From Aquirufa beregesia (lineage in GTDB: Bacteria > Bacteroidota > Bacteroidia > Cytophagales > Spirosomataceae): a stretch of DNA of 64,000 bases. The stretch spans positions 186,001-250,000 of the forward strand of contig NZ_SEWW01000003.1 in NCBI RefSeq assembly GCF_011090385.1, written 5' to 3'. Below are positions 24,408 through 32,261 of this stretch, piece by piece. The notes under the pieces were generated by a model that had not been told where the DNA came from, did not search any database, and saw nothing but the letters and a program-made list of their open reading frames with translations. A program made the translations under genes and the position numbers. The first letter of the stretch is position 1, and the number at the start of each line of letters is the position of its first letter.

Positions 24408-25910
24408 TTAACTGTTTTTTATCTTGGGTTTCCCGCCATTCCACTGAAATTCCTTTACTAGGAGAAATACTAAAAGTACAAATAATCCCGCATTTTGGGT
24501 AAAGAACATAGGCAGAGGAATTTGACTAAGATTCTTACCTGAATAAATGGACAATGAGCCCAAACTTACATAGACCAATGCCTCCTTCCAGCGGTAGGGT
24601 GTTGGGTCGTAAAATTGCCCACCTAAATAACACATTAATGTCATGATTATGCTTGAAAGTAGAAATGACCAAGCACAAGCCATATAACCATAAGTAGGAA
24701 TCCAATAGATATTTCCTAAAATCGTAACTGCCAATCCTACCAAGGTGATGATAGTCCCCATATAGGTTTTATTGGTTTGCTTGAACCAAACCGATTGGGT
24801 ATAATAAATGCCCAAAAATAGATTGGCCAATAATAAAATAGGGACCACGCCAATGCCCTCCCAATAAATGGCCTTTTTCAAAAATAATTGCTGTATCCAA
24901 AATAAATTAGAAGATACCCCCACCCACAAAAAGGTGCAGACGATCACAAACCAATGCGTTACCAAAGCTAAATTTTCTTTATTATTAGCATTGTTTTTCT
25001 TTCCTAAGAAAAAGGGCTCAGCGGAATATTTGAAGGCCTGAATCGCCAAACTCATGAAGACAGAAAGTTTATAGCAATTGCCATAGATTCCCAAGGCTTC
25101 TTGTGATGTCTGTCCTGGGTAAAATCCTTCAGGCAAATATTCTTCAAGTAATAATCGATCAAACATCACATTGAACATGGCCGCTAAGCTCATGAACATA
25201 ATGGGATAGGAATATATCCACAGTGATTTAAATTCTTTCCAATCCCATTCCCACCGATAAGCTTTAAATTCTGCTCCCAACCAATAAAATAAACTGGCAT
25301 TGGCAATTAAATTGGCCATGAATATATATCCAGCTCCAATGGACGGATCGTATAGATCTCGTAAAAAATGAGGCCCAATATCACCCCATTGTCCTTCATG
25401 CAGCGGTTTTAAACCTACTAAAAAGACCAGATTTAGCCCCACATTAATTAAAATCGAAATGATTTTAGCCAATACAAATTTCTTGATCTTTTGCTCCAAA
25501 CGTAATCTTGCAAAAGGAATAGCGGTAATAGCATCAATGGCCAAAATCAATGCCAACCACTTTAAAAAGACACCTTTTCCTGCATAGCCTAATTGCGCCA
25601 TCAGAGGGTCAGAAAATAGAAATAAGATCAACGTAAATAAACCTGAAGTTACGATGATCGCGGATAAAATAAGGTTGTAATATTTTTGAGGAGCCTCTTT
25701 GGCAAAGCGAAAATAAGCAGTTTCCATGCCATACATATAGACAATATTGGCGATCGCCATATATCCATAGAGTTTGACATTGATCCCTAATTCAGCCGGT
25801 AAAAATGCCCATGTATGTACAAATACCAGTAAAAAATTGAGCGACCGACCTAGAATGGTACTGAATCCGTAAGAAAGGGTTTCGCCAGCTAATTTTTTGA
25901 GTATAGACAT
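24408..25910 (-). CDS. polysaccharide/lipid flippase (MOP superfamily)
   Basis: The 500-residue protein has 12-14 hydrophobic helices spread along its length, beginning with GETLSYGFSTILGRSLNFLLVFVHTW, the amphipathic start typical of Wzx/MurJ-like exporters. It is expected in the inner membrane and moves lipid-linked sugars outward. Which lipid carrier it handles cannot be told; no glycosyltransferase genes are near. It stands 13 bp upstream of the coiled-coil/zapA pair on the same strand, so it may share the transcript. Confidence 0.85.
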   Translation of the reverse strand: MSILKKLAGETLSYGFSTILGRSLNFLLVFVHTWAFLPAELGINVKLYGYMAIANIVYMYGMETAYFRFAKEAPQKYYNLILSAIIVTSGLFTLILFLFSDPLMAQLGYAGKGVFLKWLALILAIDAITAIPFARLRLEQKIKKFVLAKIISILINVGLNLVFLVGLKPLHEGQWGDIGPHFLRDLYDPSIGAGYIFMANLIANASLFYWLGAEFKAYRWEWDWKEFKSLWIYSYPIMFMSLAAMFNVMFDRLLLEEYLPEGFYPGQTSQEALGIYGNCYKLSVFMSLAIQAFKYSAEPFFLGKKNNANNKENLALVTHWFVIVCTFLWVGVSSNLFWIQQLFLKKAIYWEGIGVVPILLLANLFLGIYYTQSVWFKQTNKTYMGTIITLVGLAVTILGNIYWIPTYGYMACAWSFLLSSIIMTLMCYLGGQFYDPTPYRWKEALVYVSLGSLSIYSGKNLSQIPLPMFFTQNAGLFVLLVFLLVKEFQWNGGKPKIKNS

Positions 25911-25999
25911 AGGTTGATGTTACCAAAAACCAAAGTTACATTTTTTAATGAGGAATGAAGGATGCCTCAAAGAGAATTAAGCACTACAGGTAGACCTTC

Positions 26000-26767
26000 T
26001 TACTGCTTTTGATAACCAATGGTTTGGTAGAAATGCTCGGCATAGTTTTCACTCAGAGGAATATGATTTTCCCCAATCTTAATTTTTTGGTTGCGGATGG
26101 ATTCCACTTTTTTTAAGGATACAATGAACGACTTATGAATCCGAAGAAAATCAGTGGAAGGAAGTTTCTCTTCGATCGACTTCATCGTCATCCGACAAAC
26201 CACGGGAAATTTCTGAGTTTTTAAGTGGATTTTGATATAGTCTTTCAAGCCTTCAATGTATAAAATATCATCTAGCATGATTTTCATTAAAGAATAATCA
26301 GCATGGATAAAGATGTATTCTAATTTAGTGATATCTGTGCTATGTTGGCTTGTTGATTTCTTGCTTTTATAGAAATCCAAGGCCTTGTTGGTAGCCTTAA
26401 GGAAACGTTCAAATGAAATAGGTTTCAATACATAATCAACCACATCCAAATTAAATCCCTCAATTGCATATTGTTGGTAAGCCGTCACAAAGACAACCAT
26501 GGGCTTTTGGGTTAACCCCTCTAAAAATTGAACTCCCGTTAGGCCAGGCATTTGAATATCCAAAAAGATTAAATCAACGGGGGATTTTTGTAAGTATTCC
26601 ATTGCCTCAAAGGCATTGCGACAACGAGCCTCCAGTTTCAGAAATGGAATTTTGGCGATGTTATCTTCCAATAAATCCAATGCCAAACTCTCATCGTCCA
26701 CCGCAATACAGCGTAAAATGGTCGAAGAAACTTCCGTAAATTTTTCATTTGACTCCTCTTCTGACAT
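26000..26767 (-). CDS. LytTR-type response regulator
   Basis: The 255-residue protein has a receiver domain (~18-135; IAVDDESLAL acidic pair, phospho-acceptor Asp70 in FLDIQMPG, Lys in VLKPISFERF) and a LytTR DNA-binding domain (~155-255; FIHADYSLMKI, YIEGLKDYIKIHL, FLRIHKSFIV). It binds DNA as a regulator downstream of the kinase gene that ends 2 bp upstream. The likely targets cannot be read from sequence; the divergent DUF1080 gene at 27980 is the nearest candidate outside the pair. Confidence 0.95.
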   Translation of the reverse strand: MSEEESNEKFTEVSSTILRCIAVDDESLALDLLEDNIAKIPFLKLEARCRNAFEAMEYLQKSPVDLIFLDIQMPGLTGVQFLEGLTQKPMVVFVTAYQQYAIEGFNLDVVDYVLKPISFERFLKATNKALDFYKSKKSTSQHSTDITKLEYIFIHADYSLMKIMLDDILYIEGLKDYIKIHLKTQKFPVVCRMTMKSIEEKLPSTDFLRIHKSFIVSLKKVESIRNQKIKIGENHIPLSENYAEHFYQTIGYQKQ

Positions 26768-26769
26768 AA

Positions 26770-27822
26770 TTAAACGTGTTGGATTTCTAATTCAATCTGG
26801 TAGTATTCTCCCTCTTCGGTGATCTTTAATTGATGCTTATTCGGGTAGAGCAATTCTAATCTACGTTTAACATTGGTCAATCCAATGCCCGAGCTATCAT
26901 CTTTTTTCTCACTTATTTGAGAACTTACTTTATTTCGAACGCCAAAATACAATTTTTCGCGGTCATCCAATAAGGTAATTTCAATGATGGGGTTAAGCAC
27001 CATGCCTACTCCATGTTTGAAAGCATTTTCCACAAAGGGAATCAATAACATGGGTTCTATGGAATTAGGCGTGTCGGCCAATTTATGATTAAAGGTAATT
27101 TCAATATCATTGCCAAAACGGATTTTCTGCAACTCAATATAATTTTCTAAATATACCATCTCCTTGCTAATTGCTACTTTTGCATCCGTTGTCTCATAAA
27201 TCATATAGCGCATCAATTCCGATAATTTGATAACCACTGATTCCACCATTTCGGGCCTTCTTCTGGATAGAGAAACGATGCTGTTCAAAACATTGAACAT
27301 GAAATGCGGACTTATCTGTGACCTCAAAAAAGATAATTCAGACTTTAATCGCTCATTTTCTTCTTCTTTTTGAATTTCTTTTTCTTTCAAATTATCCGAC
27401 AAGAATCGATAGGAAACGCCAATGGCAATGATGAATAATAACTGGAAAATAGTACCCATAAATGGCCCTCTTCTAAATCCGCCTCCACGACCTTTGACAT
27501 GATCTGAAATAATTATGAATTCTTGCAATTCATAATAGACCCAGATCATACCTGGAATAGCAACTGAAAGTAAAATCAAGTAAAGAATAATCCCTTTTTT
27601 CTTTAAAATGTTAGGAATAAGAATTTCCGTATTTAAATAGAAAAACGGAATGTTACTGAAAGCAAAGGCAACAAAAAAGTAAGTCCAAGAATTATACCGT
27701 TGTAATGCCTGAGGATCAGTGCTATTAGGACTTGGTCGCATCCAATAGGGCAAGGCCAAGAAACATGCCCAGAATATGACATGCAGTAAAATAGGTTTAA
27801 ATCTAAAAATTTTATTTGACAT
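26770..27822 (-). CDS. LytS-type sensor histidine kinase
   Basis: The 350-residue protein has four hydrophobic helices in the first 145 residues, then a coiled linker, the His_kinase domain with RSQISPHFMFNVLNSI (phospho-acceptor His173), and an HATPase domain (~255-350) with MLLIPFVENAFKHGVG and GIGLTNVKRRLELLY. It has no large periplasmic sensor domain, so the signal is probably read in or near the membrane. It is the partner of the LytTR regulator that begins 2 bp downstream. An unusual GRGGGFRRGP basic/Gly loop lies at residues 111-120. Confidence 0.95.
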   Translation of the reverse strand: MSNKIFRFKPILLHVIFWACFLALPYWMRPSPNSTDPQALQRYNSWTYFFVAFAFSNIPFFYLNTEILIPNILKKKGIILYLILLSVAIPGMIWVYYELQEFIIISDHVKGRGGGFRRGPFMGTIFQLLFIIAIGVSYRFLSDNLKEKEIQKEEENERLKSELSFLRSQISPHFMFNVLNSIVSLSRRRPEMVESVVIKLSELMRYMIYETTDAKVAISKEMVYLENYIELQKIRFGNDIEITFNHKLADTPNSIEPMLLIPFVENAFKHGVGMVLNPIIEITLLDDREKLYFGVRNKVSSQISEKKDDSSGIGLTNVKRRLELLYPNKHQLKITEEGEYYQIELEIQHV

Positions 27823-27979
27823 CGTTTTTAGGGTACATGGAACTCAAATTAACTTAATAATTCTTATATTTCTCCTAAATTTTCTACCATATTCCCAATT
27901 GTGCCGATGAAGTGGGCAATTGATTTTGCGGTAGAATAGAAATTTAAACCATAGATTACCCAAACCTACATTTAAAAAA

Positions 27980-29782
27980 ATGAAAAAACTTTTCCTCTTA
28001 CTGTTAATGCCATGTGTATCATGGGCTCAACAGGAGATTCCACTCAATGACCTGCGGGCATTTGACCAACCAAGTACCAATTGGACCATCGAGCAAGCCG
28101 TTAAGGCAAATTATACCGATACTTCCTTTCAAGTTAGCCTAGGCAAAGGGGTCTTGCTCAACACGTTAAGAAACGGTAAATACAAACGTTCCGATGATTT
28201 AAAATTCAAATTAAATCATGGGGATATACGCTTAATTCTAGATTTTATGCTTCCTAAAGGAGCCAATTCAGGAATCTATTTACAAGGTCGTTATGAAGTG
28301 CAATTGCTGGATTCTTATGGTAAAAAACAACGCATGAAATTTGGCGATTGCGGAGGTATTTATGAAAGATGGAATGATGCCCGAGGTAAAGGAAATGAAG
28401 GCTATGAAGGTTACGCCCCAAGACAAAATGCTTGTAAAGCTCCAGGACTTTGGCAAACCATTGAGATCGATTTTCAAGCACCTCGCTTTGATGCCAATGG
28501 TAAAAAAATCAAAAATGCCATATTCAAAAAAGTGATTTTGAATGGAATTCTAGTTCAAGAAAACATGGAAGTTTCGGGAATGACACGTGGTTCTTTGTTT
28601 GATAAAGAAGCTGCTTTGGGTCCCATCACCATTCAAGGAGATCATGGTCCTATCGCTTTTAAAAACTTACGGTATGAAACATACGAAAGGCCCACAGTTA
28701 GCTTAGGCGACTTGAATTATACCTACTACGAAGGAGTATTTACGAATTTACAAGCGAATAATGCTCCACCTTTGTTAAAAGGTAAAACCACAGAAATAAC
28801 AGGAAAGACGATCAAAGTTCAGAAGGACTTTTTGTTGGTGTATGAAGGAGAATTGAATGTTCCAGAGTCTGATACCTATGAATTTATTAGCCATTGGACA
28901 GGGAAGGGTCGTTTAGAAGTGGACGGGCAAGTGCTGAACCAGGGAGATTATTGGTATTCAGACCGAGTAAGTCATTCCAAAGTATTGAGTGCTGGAAAGC
29001 ATCAGCTTAAGTTAAGTTTTAGTAAAGATTTCTCTTGGGGAAATAGAGCTTTGGGATTATTTGTCAAACGTATTGGTTCGCACCTAGTGGCATTGCATGC
29101 CCGTACATCCTTGCCTGATCCAGAAGCGGTCGGATTAATTGAAGTAAAGGCAGAGGCAGAACCCGTTTATCAGCGTTCTTTTGCTTTTCACCAAGGAGTG
29201 AAAAAGACCCACGTCATCCATGTGGGAGATCCTTCCGGAGTACATTATTCCTATGATTTAAATCAAGGTGCCATATTGCAAGTGTGGAGAGGGAAATTTC
29301 TTAATGCCACTCAAATGTGGGAAAATAGAGGAGAGCCTCAAACATCGGAGCCATTGGGCTTAAATCAGGTGTTAGATGGTAAGTTTCCTTTGGTGACGAG
29401 TGGTCAAGCACAGCCAGATTCTGTCAATAATGGTCAATGGATGTATAAAGGATACCGGATTCAACATGGTCGCCCAGTTTTTCTATACCAATGGAACAAT
29501 GTCATGTTAGAAGATAACTTAGTGCCTAATTCAACAGGAACAGGTTGGACAAGAACCATCAGTTGGAAGCCCGCGCAGGGAACAAAGCCGACCTTTGATT
29601 TAGTCTTAGGAACTAGTGCATCTGTGGTAAAAGTTCAGCCTGGTTTGATTAGTCTCAATGAGAATCAGTATTTCATTCAGTGGAATGGTGGCCCAGAAAC
29701 GGTTCAAAATCTCGCTAATGGGAAACAACAAGTTCGTATTCCTGTAGAAGGAAATAGTATTTCATATCAAGTGATTTGGTAA
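27980..29782 (+). CDS. secreted DUF1080 (3-keto-disaccharide hydrolase-like) protein with PA14-like domain
   Basis: A 16-residue signal peptide (ending SWAQ) precedes a DUF1080 concanavalin-like domain (~20-235) with LILDFMLPKGANSGIYLQGRYEVQLLDS and LWQTIEIDFQAPRF, the usual core of the family, and then a PA14-like beta barrel (~245-365; YYEGVFTNL, FLLVYEGELNVPESDTYEF, GKHQLKLSF). The C-terminal ~220 residues are beta-rich and unassigned. Members of DUF1080 act on keto-sugars or bind glycans outside the cytoplasm. The next gene starts 13 bp later and encodes a sugar-dehydrogenase-like cytochrome, so a joint role in sugar breakdown is likely. Confidence 0.8.
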   Translation: MKKLFLLLLMPCVSWAQQEIPLNDLRAFDQPSTNWTIEQAVKANYTDTSFQVSLGKGVLLNTLRNGKYKRSDDLKFKLNHGDIRLILDFMLPKGANSGIYLQGRYEVQLLDSYGKKQRMKFGDCGGIYERWNDARGKGNEGYEGYAPRQNACKAPGLWQTIEIDFQAPRFDANGKKIKNAIFKKVILNGILVQENMEVSGMTRGSLFDKEAALGPITIQGDHGPIAFKNLRYETYERPTVSLGDLNYTYYEGVFTNLQANNAPPLLKGKTTEITGKTIKVQKDFLLVYEGELNVPESDTYEFISHWTGKGRLEVDGQVLNQGDYWYSDRVSHSKVLSAGKHQLKLSFSKDFSWGNRALGLFVKRIGSHLVALHARTSLPDPEAVGLIEVKAEAEPVYQRSFAFHQGVKKTHVIHVGDPSGVHYSYDLNQGAILQVWRGKFLNATQMWENRGEPQTSEPLGLNQVLDGKFPLVTSGQAQPDSVNNGQWMYKGYRIQHGRPVFLYQWNNVMLEDNLVPNSTGTGWTRTISWKPAQGTKPTFDLVLGTSASVVKVQPGLISLNENQYFIQWNGGPETVQNLANGKQQVRIPVEGNSISYQVIW

Positions 29783-29795
29783 ACCTTATTTTAAC

Positions 29796-31661
29796 ATGAA
29801 ACATACAGTTAGCATCTTATTCATATTCATTTCGAGTTTAGCTTGGGCACAAAATCCCGGAGCAAAAACAGAAAAGGATTTTTATGAAATTAAAACCCTA
29901 CCGATTCCTCAAGATATATACTTAGAAATTGGAGGAATTGCGACCATGCCTGATGGTCGTTTGGGTGTAAGTACCCGTCGTGGGGAAATTTGGATTATTG
30001 ATAATCCTTATCAAAAAGAAAGCCATCAAACCTATTATCGTCGATTTGCCAGTGGGATGCATGAAATTTTAGGATTGGCCTATAAAGATGGTGCATTTTA
30101 TTGTTCTCAGCGAGGTGAATTAACTAAAGTAACAGATACCGATCGAGATGGAGTAGCAGATCGGTATGAGCCTATTTATCAATTTCAACTTTCTGGAAAT
30201 TATCATGAATATACCTATGGTCCTGTATTTGATAAAAACGGTGATATGTGGGTAACACTCAATTTGGCCTGGGTGGGGTTTGGAGAAGGTAAATTTTCTA
30301 AATGGAGAGGTTGGTTAGTGAAAATTAGTCCAGATGGGAAATTAGAGCCTTTTGCAGCAGGTTTACGCTCTCCGGCAGGCTATAGTATCAACCAAGAGGG
30401 GGATATTTTTTATGGGGAAAATCAGGGAGACTGGGTTGGATCGGGTCGAGTGACTCATTTAGCGAAAGGAGATTTTGCAGGTAATCCTGGGGGGTTAAAG
30501 TGGGCAAAAGAACCGAATAGCCCCTTTAAGTTGACCTTAGATGAAATTCCAGACAATGGTTCACCTATGTTTGAAGCCGCTAAAAAAGTGAAAAACTTGA
30601 AGCTCCCTGCCGTATGGTTCCCTCATGCCATCATGGGAATTTCTACATCCGATATTTTACAAGATACCACAGGCGGCAAATTTAGCCCCTTCCCTGGTCA
30701 GTATTTTGTAGCTGACCAAGGACAATCCAAAGTGATGCGTATGGGCTTAGAAAAAGTGAATGGTGTTTATCAAGGGTTCTGTATTAATTACCGAGAAGGA
30801 TTTCAGTCGGGTATTTTGAGAGAGCGATTTGGTTTAGATGGAAGCATGTTTGTGGGTATGACTTCCAGAGGATGGGGCTCAACGGGCAAAGATGATTTTG
30901 GCTTACAGCGTTTGGTTTGGAATGGTTTAACTCCTTTCGAAATCAATATGATTGAGGCCCGTCCAGATGGATTTGAAATTAGCTTTACACAAGCCGTAGA
31001 TGTAAATTCTGTAAAAAAGGCGGCATCTTATGCTTTGAGATCCTATATCTACAAATACCATCACCAATACGGTAGTCCGATCGTGGATGTGAAAGATTTG
31101 GCTATTAAAGGCATTGTTGTTTCTGCGGATAAAAAGAAAGTTCGTGTCGTTTTGGATCAAATTCGTCAATATTTCATCCATGAATTTAAATTGACTGGTG
31201 TGAAAAATGAGGCAGGAGAGCTCTTGTTGCACGAAACGGCCTATTATACCTTAAATCAAATTCCTGCGGGAGATAAAGTGCTATTGAATGCATCGAATAG
31301 CCCAATCGTAGAGAAAGTAGCCCTTGAGAAAAAAATGTCTAAAGTAGATCCGGCTAAGACAACTACGCTTATATCTGATAATGAGGCCATGGCTTTATTG
31401 AAGAAACATACTTGTGTGGCCTGCCATGCTAGGGAAGAAAAATTAATAGGTCCTTCGTTTACGGATATTTCAAAACGTAAGTATAGCGATAAGCAAATTT
31501 TGGCATTGGTCTATAAACCTAATCCTAAAAATTGGCCAGACTTTGCTACGGAAATGGCTCCCATGTCGCATGTGCCAGCCAAAGACGTGTTGAAAATTGC
31601 TTCTTGGATTAATGGCCTAACTCAGAAGAAAGCCAATGATGCCCTGATCAATCGGGATTAG
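29796..31661 (+). CDS. periplasmic sorbosone/glucose dehydrogenase-like beta-propeller with C-terminal cytochrome c
   Basis: The 621-residue protein has a signal peptide (ending LAWAQ), a beta-propeller (~35-390; GGIATMPDGRLGVSTRRGEIWII, GLAYKDGAFYCSQRGELTKVTDTDRDGVAD) of the PQQ-dependent or membrane-bound dehydrogenase (GSDH) type, an Ig-like linker, and a C-terminal class I cytochrome c with CVACH (~545) and a probable distal Met in TEMAPMSHV. It would oxidise a sugar or alcohol and pass electrons to the respiratory chain. It forms an operon with the DUF1080 gene and ends in a two-way terminator. Confidence 0.82.
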   Translation: MKHTVSILFIFISSLAWAQNPGAKTEKDFYEIKTLPIPQDIYLEIGGIATMPDGRLGVSTRRGEIWIIDNPYQKESHQTYYRRFASGMHEILGLAYKDGAFYCSQRGELTKVTDTDRDGVADRYEPIYQFQLSGNYHEYTYGPVFDKNGDMWVTLNLAWVGFGEGKFSKWRGWLVKISPDGKLEPFAAGLRSPAGYSINQEGDIFYGENQGDWVGSGRVTHLAKGDFAGNPGGLKWAKEPNSPFKLTLDEIPDNGSPMFEAAKKVKNLKLPAVWFPHAIMGISTSDILQDTTGGKFSPFPGQYFVADQGQSKVMRMGLEKVNGVYQGFCINYREGFQSGILRERFGLDGSMFVGMTSRGWGSTGKDDFGLQRLVWNGLTPFEINMIEARPDGFEISFTQAVDVNSVKKAASYALRSYIYKYHHQYGSPIVDVKDLAIKGIVVSADKKKVRVVLDQIRQYFIHEFKLTGVKNEAGELLLHETAYYTLNQIPAGDKVLLNASNSPIVEKVALEKKMSKVDPAKTTTLISDNEAMALLKKHTCVACHAREEKLIGPSFTDISKRKYSDKQILALVYKPNPKNWPDFATEMAPMSHVPAKDVLKIASWINGLTQKKANDALINRD

Positions 31662-31670
31662 GACATAAAA

Positions 31671-31701
31671 AAAAGTCTCCTTGAGAAAGGAGACTTTTTT
31701 A
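31671..31701. terminator. two-way terminator between convergent genes
   Basis: AAAAGTCTCCT (31671-31681) pairs with AGGAGACTTTT (31688-31698), an 11-bp stem with a 6-nt loop. A-runs on the left and T-runs on the right suit termination on both strands. Confidence 0.9.
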
Positions 31702-31719
31702 TTTGAGATAAAACAAGCC

Positions 31720-32097
31720 TTAAGCTTTCGGTTTAACAGAACCTGAAATCATCAAAATGATCTGAGAAGTAGAACCATTGTTTATCACCGTAATCGTTTT
31801 GCTAAAGTTTCCAGGTCTACCTGTTGAGTTGTATGACGCAGTTACTTTTCCCATTTTACCTGGCATGATGGGTTCTCTAGTCCAATCTGGAGTAGTACAT
31901 CCACATGAAGGCTGAACATTGGAAATAACCACAGGTGCATTGCCTGTGTTGGTGAATTCAAAGCTGTATGTCGCTTGAACTCCTTCGGCAATAGTACCGA
32001 AATCGTGCTTTTCTTTTTTGAATTTAAGAGCTCCTTGGGCGTTGGATTGAAATGCAAAACCTACTAACAAAGCCAAAATACCAATTAATTTTTTCAT
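31720..32097 (-). CDS. exported DUF1573 protein
   Basis: The start is the ATG at 32097, which gives 125 residues with a signal peptide ending QSNAQ; the open frame continues upstream to 32172 but a promoter at 32133-32163 lies inside that extension. The mature part is one DUF1573 Ig-like domain (FKKEKHDFGTIAEGVQATYSFEFTNTG, VQPSCGCTTPDW, TASYNSTGRPG). The CGC pair is typical of the family. It is periplasmic, with no known enzymatic role, and transcribed alone. Confidence 0.9.
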   Translation of the reverse strand: MKKLIGILALLVGFAFQSNAQGALKFKKEKHDFGTIAEGVQATYSFEFTNTGNAPVVISNVQPSCGCTTPDWTREPIMPGKMGKVTASYNSTGRPGNFSKTITVINNGSTSQIILMISGSVKPKA

Positions 32098-32132
32098 GCT
32101 TTTTCGTTTGAAATTTTTCAATGTATGTATAG

Positions 32133-32163
32133 CAAAGCTATAACAAAGCAAAGATTCAGCAAA
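32133..32163 (-). promoter_or_regulatory. promoter of the DUF1573 gene
   Basis: On the minus strand TTTG (32160-32163) and TAGCTTTG (32133-32140) are 19 bp apart, a full match to the Bacteroidota promoter. Transcription would start near 32126, about 30 nt before the ATG at 32097. This also settles the start codon. Confidence 0.8.
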
Positions 32164-32205
32164 AGAATTCACTTATTTTTTATCGAAGAATTGAAGGACT
32201 CAGTA

Positions 32206-32236
32206 TTTGGCTCACGATTATTTTATCGTATTTTTA
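32206..32236 (+). promoter_or_regulatory. putative promoter of the E1-nuoIJK operon
   Basis: TTTG (32206-32209), a 19-bp spacer and TATTTTTA (32229-32236; one mismatch to TANNTTTG) point to a start near 32243, about 20 nt before the TTG start codon. Confidence 0.55.
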
Positions 32237-32261
32237 CCTCGTAAATTTTAACAAATCTCCT

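Noticed and set aside
32098..32172. N-terminal extension of the DUF1573 protein from the upstream start
   Set aside because: The extension overlaps a full-match promoter, and the signal peptide begins at the internal ATG 32097.
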